From Ruminococcaceae bacterium R-25 (GTDB lineage Bacteria > Bacillota > Clostridia > Saccharofermentanales > Saccharofermentanaceae), in the NCBI GenBank assembly GCA_003149065.1, contig QGFZ01000001.1:1302001-1366000 (forward strand): a DNA stretch of 64,000 nucleotides, in the 5' to 3' direction. Below are positions 55,882 to 64,000 of the stretch, one piece after another; position 1 is the stretch's first letter, and every line of letters begins with the position of its first letter. A program made the translations under genes and the position numbers. The notes beneath the pieces were generated by a model that searched no databases, was not told the DNA's origin, and was given only the letters and a program-made list of their open reading frames with translations.

Positions 55882-55921
55882 AAAAATAAGAGGCAGTGCC
55901 TTAATTCCATAACACTGCCTC
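55882..55921 (-). terminator. Terminator after rpmF
   Basis: GAGGCAGTG and CACTGCCTC (9-base stem) with a 14-base loop; on the minus strand TTATTTTT follows. It lies between rpmF and der. Confidence 0.85.
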
Positions 55922-55945
55922 GTTAAAAATACTTCGTTAAATTGA

Positions 55946-56131
55946 TCAAATGTCTTCGTCGACCTTGATAACCTGTTTTCCATCCAGGTAACCGCAGTTC
56001 TTGCAGACCGTGCGGCGAAGCATCTTAGCATGACACTGGGGACATTCAACGAGACCCGGCATGTTAAGTTTCCATGCGCTTCTGTGACGAGCTGTCCTTG
56101 CCTTCGACCATTTACGCTTCGGATGTGCCAT
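55946..56131 (-). CDS. rpmF: Ribosomal protein bL32
   Basis: A 61-residue protein with the family start MAHPKRKWSKARTARHRS and a zinc ribbon CPQC...CKNC (zinc-binding form). It is preceded by a short gap from the DUF1934 gene and followed by its own terminator. The usual neighbour yceD (DUF177) is absent here. Confidence 0.97.
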   Translation of the reverse strand: MAHPKRKWSKARTARHRSAWKLNMPGLVECPQCHAKMLRRTVCKNCGYLDGKQVIKVDEDI

Positions 56132-56175
56132 TCATCTTCACCTCTTTCTTTTCACAAATGCTTGAAGATAATACC

Positions 56176-56604
56176 TTATATTTCTTCGTTTTGCAAGAGC
56201 CTTTTTATGGAAAATAAATTCCTTATCGGTTCTCCGCTGTCCGGATCGAGTGTATAACTGATCTCAGCCCCGTCAATTAAGCCTCCCGGAAAGTTAATAT
56301 AATCAGTGTCTATAACGACTTCTATGGGTCCGAAAGTCGTATTCATAGTGCTTGTTGTCTTCTTTCCGGTCTCGAAAACCATTCTCGAAGTAACGTCTCC
56401 GTTTCTTACTACTATGGCTTTTGATTCTTCTTTAATAAGAGTCATTACAAAATGAGTCTCTTTTTCCTGCTCGCTGTGCTTTTCGGTCCAGTCGTAGATC
56501 GTCCTGCTGCCTTCAACTGTCTTTGTGCCCTTAGTCGTAAGGGGATCGCCGTACATTCCGGACCTGATCACGAACAGGCATTTTTCTTCATTTACAGATT
56601 CCAT
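56176..56604 (-). CDS. DUF1934 family protein
   Basis: A 142-residue protein of the DUF1934 (YwiB-like) beta-barrel family, with KGTKTVEGSRTIYDWTEKH and the later MVFETGKKTTSTMNTTFGPIEV. The function is unknown. The ATG overlaps the murI stop (TGATG), so the two are co-translated. Likely part of the run CPBP protease-rluA-like-murI-DUF1934-rpmF. Confidence 0.8.
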   Translation of the reverse strand: MESVNEEKCLFVIRSGMYGDPLTTKGTKTVEGSRTIYDWTEKHSEQEKETHFVMTLIKEESKAIVVRNGDVTSRMVFETGKKTTSTMNTTFGPIEVVIDTDYINFPGGLIDGAEISYTLDPDSGEPIRNLFSIKRLLQNEEI

Positions 56605-57443
56605 CAGACGGTCACCTCATATTTGTCTGTCGTAAAATGTTTTGTACCGGAAGGCAGTCCTTCGCCGAGGAAAGGCGTTGCAACCTGCTCAAAAAGTTCC
56701 GGCTCGTCGCTCGTATAAAATTCCCTCACAGGGCTCTGGTTTCCTTCGGAAGTCGTTCCTTCGCTGCTTAAGAGCTCTTTTACGACCTTTGCCGTAGCCT
56801 CTCCTGTATTTACGAGGACTACGCCGTCTCCCATTACTTCCTGTATCACTTTGGAAAGCAGCGGATAGTGCGTGCATGCCATGACGAGGGTGTCGACACC
56901 GGCTTCTTTTAAAGGCTTTAAGTATTCTTCGGCAGTGAGTCTCGTTACTTCCTTATCCCACCAGCCTTCTTCTGCCAGGGATACGAAAAGAGGACAAGCC
57001 TGCTGATATATCTCAATATTCTTAAGGCCAAGCTCTTCTGCTCTCTTCTCTACGGCAGCCTTATAAACGCCTGTGGAAATAGTACCTTTGGTAGCGATGA
57101 TGCCTATCTTTCCGTTTTTAGTCGCACGGCAGGCTACATCGGCGCCAGGCGTTACCACCTCTACTACAGGGACATCTGCCCTCTTTTTAAGCTCTTCGTA
57201 TGCATAAGCACTGGCGGTATTGCAGGCAATGACGATCATCTTAACGTCCTTGCTCTCCAGGAATTTCATATTCTGAAGTGAATAACGGATTATCGTGCTT
57301 CTGGACTTTGTTCCGTAAGGAGATCTCGAGTTATCACCAAAATAGATGGTGCTCTCATTTGGCACCGCTTCCCAGATCTCACGAAGGACCGTAAGTCCTC
57401 CGATACCTGAATCGAAAACTCCGATCGGTCTTACATCAGTCAT
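56604..57443 (-). CDS. murI: Glutamate racemase
   Basis: A 279-residue enzyme that makes D-glutamate for peptidoglycan. Family motifs: GVFDSGIGGLTVLRE, YFGDNSRSPYGTKS, VIACNTASAYAYEEL (catalytic Cys) and LVMACTHYPLLS (second catalytic Cys and His). It lies five bases after the RluA-type gene. Confidence 0.96.
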   Translation of the reverse strand: MTDVRPIGVFDSGIGGLTVLREIWEAVPNESTIYFGDNSRSPYGTKSRSTIIRYSLQNMKFLESKDVKMIVIACNTASAYAYEELKKRADVPVVEVVTPGADVACRATKNGKIGIIATKGTISTGVYKAAVEKRAEELGLKNIEIYQQACPLFVSLAEEGWWDKEVTRLTAEEYLKPLKEAGVDTLVMACTHYPLLSKVIQEVMGDGVVLVNTGEATAKVVKELLSSEGTTSEGNQSPVREFYTSDEPELFEQVATPFLGEGLPSGTKHFTTDKYEVTV

Positions 57444-57448
57444 TTATA

Positions 57449-58435
57449 TCAATCTCCCTTAATAAGGCGGACATTATAATCTGGTCCTATTTTAAAGGTT
57501 TTACCCGACACGTCAACGTGCATATTGTTCTTCGGGATCCTGCCGAACAGGATCTGGCATGAAAACAACTGCTGGTATCTGACCTTCTTGCCGTCTTTGG
57601 TCTCAAAATGCATATTGACCTTATTTCTGCCGTAGTTGCCGTCTCCTAAAACGGGATGTCCCAAATGGGCAAACTGCGCCCTGATCTGGTGTGTTCTTCC
57701 AGTTACGAGCTCCAATTCGAGGTCTGAAACGCTCTCACCGTCAGGTCCCACGTGTTCGAAAGTCTTTAATATGCGGTATTTAGTAGCAATATCGAGGTCA
57801 CCCGGCTGCTTTTCGTCATGAATATAGACTTTGCCGGCCTTTGTCTTTTCGAGAAAGCCCTTAACTTCCTTATAAAGCGTACCATCTTCGCCTACAGCAG
57901 GCTCGCCGGCATGGGGTTCGCCCAAAACGAGCGCCCTGTATCTTTTGGTTACGAGGTCATTTTTGAAAAGCTCGACGCAGTCTGCCAGAGCCGCCTTATT
58001 CTTAGCGATAAGGACAAGGCCGCCTGTATTCATATCGATCCTGTGGCAGAGTTCAGCATCCTTGAACTTGGTGTTATTCCTGATCTGGTCAATCAGGGTG
58101 TCATCTATGTCGCTCTTTCCGGAATGGACCGCAATTCCCTGGAATTTATTTACGATGAGAAGCCCCTTTGTCTCAGCGACGATCTCATACATCTTCTCAG
58201 GCTGTTTTGCAGGGACCTTTTTCGCGGTATCGAAAAGCTCGTCCGGGAGCCATATTTCAACTACATTTCCGGTCTTTACGGCAATATCTTTATTAATCTT
58301 CTTGCCGTCGATCCTGATGTCACGCCTTTTGAGCGCGTGGAAAAGATCGGAGGATTTGAGTTGAGGAAAAGCTTCCTGGGATGCCTTTACGACATGAAGC
58401 CCGTCCTGGGATTTATTTACTGTAAAATCACGCAT
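57449..58435 (-). CDS. RluA-family pseudouridine synthase with S4 domain
   Basis: A 328-residue enzyme that converts uridine to pseudouridine in rRNA or tRNA. An S4 RNA-binding part (residues about 15-70, LFHALKRRDIRIDGKKINKD) precedes the catalytic core with LCHRIDMNTGGLVLIAKNKAAL (catalytic Asp in HRIDMNTGG) and ELVTGRTHQIRAQFAHLGHP (in two parts). The family cannot be narrowed to RluC or RluD by eye. ATG at 58435 overlaps the CPBP stop by eight bases. Confidence 0.9.
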   Translation of the reverse strand: MRDFTVNKSQDGLHVVKASQEAFPQLKSSDLFHALKRRDIRIDGKKINKDIAVKTGNVVEIWLPDELFDTAKKVPAKQPEKMYEIVAETKGLLIVNKFQGIAVHSGKSDIDDTLIDQIRNNTKFKDAELCHRIDMNTGGLVLIAKNKAALADCVELFKNDLVTKRYRALVLGEPHAGEPAVGEDGTLYKEVKGFLEKTKAGKVYIHDEKQPGDLDIATKYRILKTFEHVGPDGESVSDLELELVTGRTHQIRAQFAHLGHPVLGDGNYGRNKVNMHFETKDGKKVRYQQLFSCQILFGRIPKNNMHVDVSGKTFKIGPDYNVRLIKGD

Positions 58436-59573
58436 CTGCTGCCTCTTTTGCTTTCTTCTTCGATCTGTATTCTTTTGCAAAAATGAAAAGTCCGAAGAAG
58501 ATGAAATCTAAGAACAATACCTCTACGAGATAGAGCCATTCGATATGCTGGTTCCTAAGGACATCACCGGAGAATGTGCCGGTGATGATCGCAATAAGAT
58601 TATTATTCAGAAAATGCATTGCAACGGGAACCCAGATATTGTTCGTCTTAAGATATGCATATCCGAAGAATATTCCCATAGTTACGCATACGATCATCTG
58701 GCCTATTATCATCTGGGGGATCGAATCCTCGGTATAGTACATCGTATCAACAGGAATGTGCCAAAGACCCCATACGAATCCCAAAAGGAGAACGCCTGCT
58801 TTCATGCCGAACTTCTTCTGCATGATGGGCATTAGGAAATATCTCCAGCCGTATTCTTCGCCTAAGAATGCGATTATGGTAAGTAAATAATTAATAGGAA
58901 GACTTATCAGCGACAGTATAAACAGCGGGTTTTTGATAAGGTCCGAATACTGCTGCTGGTATATAGGCATCGTCTTGTTAAAAAGGCCATCCAGCATGAG
59001 AGGTCCGATATTTCTTACAAGATAAAGCACTATGAACAATAAGACTAAAATGATACCGATACCCTCTTTATTTCTAGAGAGTCCAGCGAACTTACGTCCC
59101 TCTTTGCGCGCAACAAAATAGCCGATCCAGAGAAGAACCGAACATATGATCAGGACATACTGGCCGATAAGAGTGTAGATCTGCGATAACTGCAATGTTG
59201 TCTGGGCGCCTGTAAGCTGTGCTGTATCACCTGATGAACCGGCTAATTTGGCGAGATCAATGACATCATCAGGTCCAAAGGGATTAGCGAAAACGCTTAA
59301 AAGACCCAGAATGATCTGTAACACGTAATTTACGATAAGAACGCCCATGAACATCTTCGGGACGCGCTTTTCGCCCTTATAGCAGACAAGAAATCCCAAA
59401 GCTACGCCCGCAGCAGGCGAACACATCTGGGCATTTACGATCTGGGTCAGATCTATACCCTTCTGCTTTCCGATATACATCGGGATCATCATTAAGAATG
59501 AAACACAGTAAGCGATTACTATGAATATGAGCAAACGTTTCTTTTCTACAGATTTAGTATCAGCTGTATCCAT
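58428..59573 (-). CDS. CPBP-family intramembrane metalloprotease (second copy)
   Basis: A 381-residue polytopic protein with EEYGWRYFLMP, GFVWGLWHIPVD and AMHFLNNNLIAI, the three CAAX-protease/CPBP motifs. It differs in sequence and layout from the one at 23433-24671, so the two are not recent duplicates. The ATG at 59573 is chosen because GGGAGG lies six bases upstream. The substrate is unknown. Confidence 0.88.
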   Translation of the reverse strand: MDTADTKSVEKKRLLIFIVIAYCVSFLMMIPMYIGKQKGIDLTQIVNAQMCSPAAGVALGFLVCYKGEKRVPKMFMGVLIVNYVLQIILGLLSVFANPFGPDDVIDLAKLAGSSGDTAQLTGAQTTLQLSQIYTLIGQYVLIICSVLLWIGYFVARKEGRKFAGLSRNKEGIGIILVLLFIVLYLVRNIGPLMLDGLFNKTMPIYQQQYSDLIKNPLFILSLISLPINYLLTIIAFLGEEYGWRYFLMPIMQKKFGMKAGVLLLGFVWGLWHIPVDTMYYTEDSIPQMIIGQMIVCVTMGIFFGYAYLKTNNIWVPVAMHFLNNNLIAIITGTFSGDVLRNQHIEWLYLVEVLFLDFIFFGLFIFAKEYRSKKKAKEAADA

Positions 59574-59715
59574 GATCAACCTCCCGAAATATATTGGATG
59601 CGGTATCCTGCCAATTATTTATGTTATTTTACCATAATTATATATAGGCCTTTTCTCGTCATTTCGTTCATTACGGATTAGACCGTTAAAAAAAAATCGT
59701 GATATTATTGCTCAT

Positions 59716-60543
59716 ATGAAAAAGATCGAAATGAAAAAAGGATTTGCAAAAAAAGCCGTAAGCTTGCTGCTTACCGCTTCTTTGTGCGCATCGGTATCTT
59801 CCTGTAAGACCGGACCTGATGAGAGCACCACTTCCGAGAGTCCTGTTACTGTTACCACGACTTCTGAAACGACTACGGTCACCACGGCCACAGAGACAAC
59901 AGAGGCGACTACAACAGAAACCGAACCCACGGGTCCTTTTTCAAAAAGCGTTGCCTACAGGCTCTTTGTCGGAAACCCTAACAGCATGACGATCGATATG
60001 AATGTCAATATCGATGACTATATTACAAAGGACGGCGACAAAGAGATCTTCGAGTTATACCGTCTGGCGTCCGATCTCGGCTGGCTCGAAAAAGGCGTAT
60101 ATTCATACGACGATTATTTAAAAGCCAATGAAGCTGATCCCAATCAGACCAACGTCGGCCATTCAAACTGGTTTGAATACAGGTATGGTGATCACAGAGT
60201 CGTATTTACCATCAGCGAATATATCGATAATGTTAAGGGCTTTGACAGTTCGCGTCAGGTCTCATGGATATCTTTCGAATACTTAAAGAATGACATAGGC
60301 ATGCCCTATTTTGACGATGCTTCAAGCAACTACGGGCACGCAAAAACGTTACTGGGCTTCCAAAAGCATTACGGAAAGCTCTGCTATTATGTCGGCAACC
60401 GCCACTGCGTGTGCTCCAGGGATGACGCGGTGATCATCGCTTACGGCTTATGGTACTTTACGATAAATCCTGATGACTCCACAGCTTATAAGCAGGATTT
60501 CGCAAAAAGATTCACATCCAGCAAGGGCATAACAATCATATAG
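59716..60543 (+). CDS. Putative lipoprotein with Thr/Glu-rich linker
   Basis: A 275-residue protein. A basic N-terminus, hydrophobic stretch and lipobox VSSC end near residue 30. A Thr/Ser/Glu-rich linker (about 32-78) is followed by a folded domain of about 195 residues. The domain is not recognised. There is no clear ribosome site; a TATTAT box ends seven bases before ATG, so it may also be leaderless. It ends overlapping the DUF1295 gene by eight bases on the other strand. Confidence 0.75.
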   Translation: MKKIEMKKGFAKKAVSLLLTASLCASVSSCKTGPDESTTSESPVTVTTTSETTTVTTATETTEATTTETEPTGPFSKSVAYRLFVGNPNSMTIDMNVNIDDYITKDGDKEIFELYRLASDLGWLEKGVYSYDDYLKANEADPNQTNVGHSNWFEYRYGDHRVVFTISEYIDNVKGFDSSRQVSWISFEYLKNDIGMPYFDDASSNYGHAKTLLGFQKHYGKLCYYVGNRHCVCSRDDAVIIAYGLWYFTINPDDSTAYKQDFAKRFTSSKGITII

Positions 60544-61405
60544 TTGCCTGCTTTTTTGGTAACGGCAAAAGACTCCTTGTAGCTTTCTTATATTCGGCAT
60601 AGCCGGGCTTTTGTGACTGTCTCTTATCTGCCAGAGGAATACTTACCGTAAAGAACATTATCGTATTGGATATAGCGCCTGCTATAAGCCACCAGCATTC
60701 CGGCATAACAGATACGGCCTGGATACTTACTCCCCACCACATCAGTATCTCGCCAAGATAATTAGGGTGCCTTGCATATTTCCAAAGGCCCGTGCGGATA
60801 AGTCCGTGCTCGCCGCTTTTTCTGTACTTCTGCATCTGGATGTCGGCTGTAAGCTGGAGGGTCGCTGCCAATATGCATACTGCAGCTCCTATATAGCTTC
60901 CTATGTTTGCGTTCATCTCATTCCTTATTACGAAAACGGCAGGAAGAGTACAAAGATAGACGATAAGTGTAGGCATCATGTGAATGCCCGTAAAGTTAAT
61001 GAACGGATAGAGCCTGCCCTTCTCATTTTCGAATTTGGTATAGCGCCAGTCCTGGCAGTTTAAGCCTCCGAAAGTATAAGCCCAGTTTCCGGTCAGTCTT
61101 ATTCCCCAATAGAATATCGATATAAGTAACAGGGCAGTTGCCGGAGTAATATTGTAATAGCATGCGAAATACATCACGATCACAACTGGCTGTACGCTCC
61201 AGTAAGGATCGTATACGGAAGCATTCTTGAAAAACATGCTGAATAAGAAAACAAATACTGTTGAGACAACGTCGGCGATCAGAAGATCAAGCCAGAAAGA
61301 AAAAGGAAGCAGTATATAAATACCGAGTCCCAAAAGCGCCGCCATCAGATAGATGCCGGTGATCACCAGTATGCTGAATGACTTGCTTTCCCTGACCGTA
61401 TCCAT
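60536..61405 (-). CDS. DUF1295 family membrane protein (steroid 5-alpha-reductase-like)
   Basis: A 289-residue polytopic protein with the family signature KYARHPNYLGEILMWWG and LAFYWGIRLTGNWAYTFGG-like segments (IFYWGIRLTGNWAYTFG). The family shares a fold with steroid reductases and isoprenylcysteine methyltransferases, and its own substrate is unknown. It starts two bases after the surE stop. Confidence 0.85.
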   Translation of the reverse strand: MDTVRESKSFSILVITGIYLMAALLGLGIYILLPFSFWLDLLIADVVSTVFVFLFSMFFKNASVYDPYWSVQPVVIVMYFACYYNITPATALLLISIFYWGIRLTGNWAYTFGGLNCQDWRYTKFENEKGRLYPFINFTGIHMMPTLIVYLCTLPAVFVIRNEMNANIGSYIGAAVCILAATLQLTADIQMQKYRKSGEHGLIRTGLWKYARHPNYLGEILMWWGVSIQAVSVMPECWWLIAGAISNTIMFFTVSIPLADKRQSQKPGYAEYKKATRSLLPLPKKQATI

Positions 61406-61407
61406 GA

Positions 61408-62121
61408 TCAGCTGAAATTCTTAACTTTCCCGACAGCCACATAGTTGTCGATAACGGCCCTTAAGTCCGTGCCTTCTTCGGCCTTCCAGACAGGTTCGTA
61501 ATTGATCATGTATGTGACCTTATCACCGTCTCTTTTTACGACATCGTAGCCGCCCGAGAAAAACTGCTCCTGGCATACAGCGCAGTCGTATTTAATACCT
61601 TTGCATTCATCTAATGTGCAGCCCGGGAAATTGATATTCCATATCTCATTTACACCGAGCGGCTTATCCAGCAAAACAGCAGTGATCTCTTCAATATACT
61701 TATCGGCAACTTCGTGAGTTCCTTCGTGGTTTTCGGAAAAAGCGATCGTGTGGCATCCCTGGTTTGCGGCCTCGAAAGCAGCTCCGCACGTACCGGAATA
61801 CTGAATTGAAGATGCGATGTTATAGCCTTTGTTAATACCGCAGAAAACGGCATCGGGCTTAAAAGGAAGAACTGCATTTAAAGCAACGCAAACGCAGTCG
61901 GAAGGTGTCCCTGATGTTGCATAGGCATGTACGCCTTCAATGGGAAAATCAACCGGCCACACATCTATAGGCGTCCAAAATGTAGCAGAGTGGGACATTG
62001 CGCTGTACTGCTTGCAAGGTGCTACAACCCACACTTCGCCAAATTTTGAAGCTGCTTCTGCGAGCCTTTTAATTCCCTCAGAATCTATTCCGTCGTCATT
62101 TGTGACCAGTATCTTTTTCAT
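61408..62121 (-). CDS. surE: 5'-nucleotidase SurE
   Basis: A 237-residue metal-dependent phosphatase for nucleoside monophosphates. Metal ligands are in MKKILVTNDDGIDSEGI and the APCKQYSAMSHSAT loop; GTPSDCV and FCGINKGYNIA follow. The motif set is complete. First gene of a surE-DUF1295 pair. Confidence 0.95.
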   Translation of the reverse strand: MKKILVTNDDGIDSEGIKRLAEAASKFGEVWVVAPCKQYSAMSHSATFWTPIDVWPVDFPIEGVHAYATSGTPSDCVCVALNAVLPFKPDAVFCGINKGYNIASSIQYSGTCGAAFEAANQGCHTIAFSENHEGTHEVADKYIEEITAVLLDKPLGVNEIWNINFPGCTLDECKGIKYDCAVCQEQFFSGGYDVVKRDGDKVTYMINYEPVWKAEEGTDLRAVIDNYVAVGKVKNFS

Positions 62122-62166
62122 AAATTACAATCCTTAGCAGGTTTTCAGTCTTCGCCTTTTACCTGT

Positions 62167-62937
62167 TTAGCCTTTCAATTTGTATACGGCATTGAGATTA
62201 AGTCTCTGGAAGTTGCCGTCATCAGGAGTGAGATTCCTTTCAAAAGCAATTCCCTTATGCTCCAAGCAGATATCCATAAAGAGCATGAAGATTCCTATAT
62301 CGATGCTCCCGAAATATGCGAGTCTGAACGGAGGGATAATGCCGTGCTTGCCGGGTCTCCTGTAACGGTATACATCAAGCGTTCCGTCACCCTTGTTTAC
62401 TACTTTCCACGGCTGAATATTACATGCCGTAGGAGTAAGCCTTACGACTTCTGTAATGCCATCTATCACAGGGCCTTCCCAGAATTCTTCAACGGGAACA
62501 CGGATAAACGTTGAAAGGTCACCGGGCTTTCTGAATTTAGAATCGTCATCGATCTTTCTTATGGCCATCATGATCACATATTCCAGGCCTTCGAACTTAC
62601 GCTCCTTGGTCCTTCCTACGCCGAACCAGAGAGGTCCTATTCCATTGCCTGTGAGATAGAGGTCTAACTGCTCGCCGATATAACCTATGTTCTGAAGATA
62701 TCCGGGTTTCTTTTCGCTGTAGATCAGGATGCAGTATTCTTCTCCCCTGTTGCAGCTCGTCTGTGCGCCGGGGACGATCTTGATCTTCGTCTTTATGCCT
62801 TCGAAAAGAGGTGTGAACTTATACCACATCTCAGATATCTCATTTAATTCTTCCTGAGTAATAGTCTTGCCGTCCGGCTCACCGTATCTGTGGAACGATT
62901 TACGTTTAAAGATCAAATCATAATATGAGCTGTCCAT
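62167..62937 (-). CDS. Nitroreductase-family flavoprotein (TM1586-like)
   Basis: A 256-residue FMN-dependent oxidoreductase. The N-terminus FKRKSFHRYGE and C-terminal half with VVRLTPTACNIQPWKVVNK match the TM1586-type nitroreductase family, which has two FMN-domain halves in one chain. Substrate unknown; NADPH-linked reduction of quinones or nitro compounds is the family range. Starts at ATG 62937. Confidence 0.85.
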   Translation of the reverse strand: MDSSYYDLIFKRKSFHRYGEPDGKTITQEELNEISEMWYKFTPLFEGIKTKIKIVPGAQTSCNRGEEYCILIYSEKKPGYLQNIGYIGEQLDLYLTGNGIGPLWFGVGRTKERKFEGLEYVIMMAIRKIDDDSKFRKPGDLSTFIRVPVEEFWEGPVIDGITEVVRLTPTACNIQPWKVVNKGDGTLDVYRYRRPGKHGIIPPFRLAYFGSIDIGIFMLFMDICLEHKGIAFERNLTPDDGNFQRLNLNAVYKLKG

Positions 62938-62984
62938 CAGAAGGGCCCCCTGACATGTGTTTACTGCAAGTATTTTAACATATT

Positions 62985-63024
62985 AAAAACAGGGCCTGCC
63001 CGGACAAAATCGAGGCAGACCCTG
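62985..63024 (-). terminator. Terminator of the GH9 gene
   Basis: On the minus strand CAGGGTCTGCC and GGGCAGGCCCTG form an 11-12-base stem, followed by TTTTTAA. It lies 22 bases after the GH9 stop. Confidence 0.88.
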
Positions 63025-63046
63025 AAATAATTAATTAAGTGAGATA

Positions 63047-64000
63047 TCAGCCCTTACTCTTAACGTAAGCGAACAGGAATACAACAGGTGAATTCCAGTA
63101 GATCGTTACTTCGTTCAGAGAGTAAGCCTGGTCGCTGTCTGCATAGCAAAGTGCGGCAGGTGCTTCCTTGATAACATTCTGTGCATAAGGATCTTCGAGG
63201 TTCTGGTTAGGGCCTCCTGCTACCATTCCCGGAACAGCAGTCTTTTTAGCCTGTGAAGGTCTGTGGTGAGGATGCTCAGGAGAGAGCGTGCCGTATCCTG
63301 TGAGGAAGCAGTAACCTGTTCCGTTCGTTCCGAGGATGTAGTTGAGCTGCTGTCTTGCAACCTTGTCACCTGCAGAAGCGCTCTGGATCTGATCATAGAG
63401 GAGAACATACATACCGTTATTAGCGACAGTCATGTTGCTGCCCCAAGGATAATCCTTAAGAGAACAATTATAAGCGTCAGCAGCTGCAGCCGATTCTACG
63501 TCAGCGATGCCGCTCTTAAAGCTTGTCAGAACTGCATCATAGGACATGCCCTTAGTCTTAGCTGAGAGGTAAGCATAACCTGCGTATGCACTTACGCCCT
63601 GCCAGCCGAGATCTGTTGCGCAGGAAGCACCGGAAGAAACAAGTGAGCCGAACTTTTCGTCATAAGCAGAATCGCCTGTTGCCTTGAAGAGTTCTGCATA
63701 AGCCCAGATTCTCTCGTCGGTATCCTTATCGTCACCATATTCACCAGTAACGATGTCCTTAGGATTCGTTGTACCTTCTACGCTCTTATGCTTTTCAAGA
63801 TAGTTTGCAGCTTTCTTTGCCGCATCAAGGCACTTAGCTGCATATGCAGAATCAACATCTGCATAAACATAAGATGCCATTGCCATAACTGCTGCAAAGT
63901 CTGCTGTAGCAGTCGTTGAAACAGGAGTTACGATAAGTTCATCGGTCTCTTCTTCAGGCATTACGAATGTCGGGAAGTTAGCGCATGTAACCTTGTGGTA
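63047..64000 (-). CDS. Glycoside hydrolase family 9 (cellulase-type), N-terminus beyond the right edge
   Basis: 317 residues are in the window, open to the right edge. GH9 enzymes cut beta-1,4-glucans; family signatures are YGTLSPEHPHHRPS (substrate-binding His) and YSLNEVTIYWNSP (catalytic acid Glu). A YHKVTCANFPTFVMPEE segment at the very edge matches the usual GH9 core. No dockerin or carbohydrate-binding module is present after the catalytic part, so the enzyme ends with the catalytic domain; any signal peptide or binding module must lie upstream, beyond the window. Fits a fibre-degrading lifestyle. Confidence 0.93.
   Translation of the reverse strand, partial: YHKVTCANFPTFVMPEEETDELIVTPVSTTATADFAAVMAMASYVYADVDSAYAAKCLDAAKKAANYLEKHKSVEGTTNPKDIVTGEYGDDKDTDERIWAYAELFKATGDSAYDEKFGSLVSSGASCATDLGWQGVSAYAGYAYLSAKTKGMSYDAVLTSFKSGIADVESAAAADAYNCSLKDYPWGSNMTVANNGMYVLLYDQIQSASAGDKVARQQLNYILGTNGTGYCFLTGYGTLSPEHPHHRPSQAKKTAVPGMVAGGPNQNLEDPYAQNVIKEAPAALCYADSDQAYSLNEVTIYWNSPVVFLFAYVKSKG

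Overview
The window reads as the chromosome of an anaerobic member of the Clostridia (Bacillota), probably a plant-fibre-using gut or rumen organism. The signs are AddAB instead of RecBCD, a tryptophan T-box, strong AGGAGG-type ribosome sites, an Rnf-related redox locus, a phosphate acetyltransferase/butyrate kinase-type pair, the GGGtGRT/NifU-like pair seen in anaerobes, and a family 9 glycoside hydrolase entering at the right edge. The genus cannot be fixed from sequence alone. There is no prophage, insertion sequence, CRISPR array or rRNA; the only tRNA is tRNA-Arg(CCT).

Layout. 1-1.6 kb: the start of a lipoprotein gene, a small basic protein, a large hairpin and tRNA-Arg. 1.6-8.6 kb (minus): a run headed by a zinc-ribbon membrane protein and rpoD, then a translationally coupled four-gene redox locus (RnfC-like, RnfD-like, an FMN-binding RnfG-like protein and an unrecognised polytopic protein) without RnfA, RnfB or RnfE. 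8.8-16.6 kb: tadA facing addBA. 16.7-22.8 kb (minus): a ProC/ComER-like reductase, an XRE regulator, a metallo-beta-lactamase-fold hydrolase, a PlsC-like acyltransferase, a methyltransferase and an ArsR/HMA/P-type ATPase zinc-cadmium efflux operon with a visible operator. 23-28 kb: HU, a CPBP protease, the Buk-type/Pta pair and a DUF4037 protein. 28-34.2 kb (minus): a two-component system with a secreted accessory protein, then a CsoR-copper ATPase operon with two operators. 34.2-38.3 kb: membrane transporters. 38.5-40.2 kb: GGGtGRT and NifU-like genes behind a strong promoter. 40.4-41.5 kb: a diguanylate cyclase. 41.5-46.3 kb: trpDCFBA behind a Trp T-box. 46.3-49.2 kb: two membrane proteins. 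49.2-50 kb: a gene-poor stretch with a candidate 21-residue peptide gene and a repeated hairpin. 50-59.6 kb: housekeeping genes (U32 peptidase, MltG, TypA, Der, L32, DUF1934, MurI, RluA, CPBP protease). 59.7-64 kb: a lipoprotein, a DUF1295 protein, SurE, a nitroreductase and the GH9 enzyme.

Most interesting points: the reduced Rnf-like locus whose RnfD-like subunit lacks the usual flavin-attachment threonine; a CopA ATPase fused to a CopZ-like domain with a complete internal ribosome site before that domain; a terminator hairpin whose 3' arm is the Shine-Dalgarno of the next gene and whose loop holds a -10 box; and a free-standing 21-codon reading frame with its own promoter, ribosome site and terminator. 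All calls were made by eye; no homology search was run.
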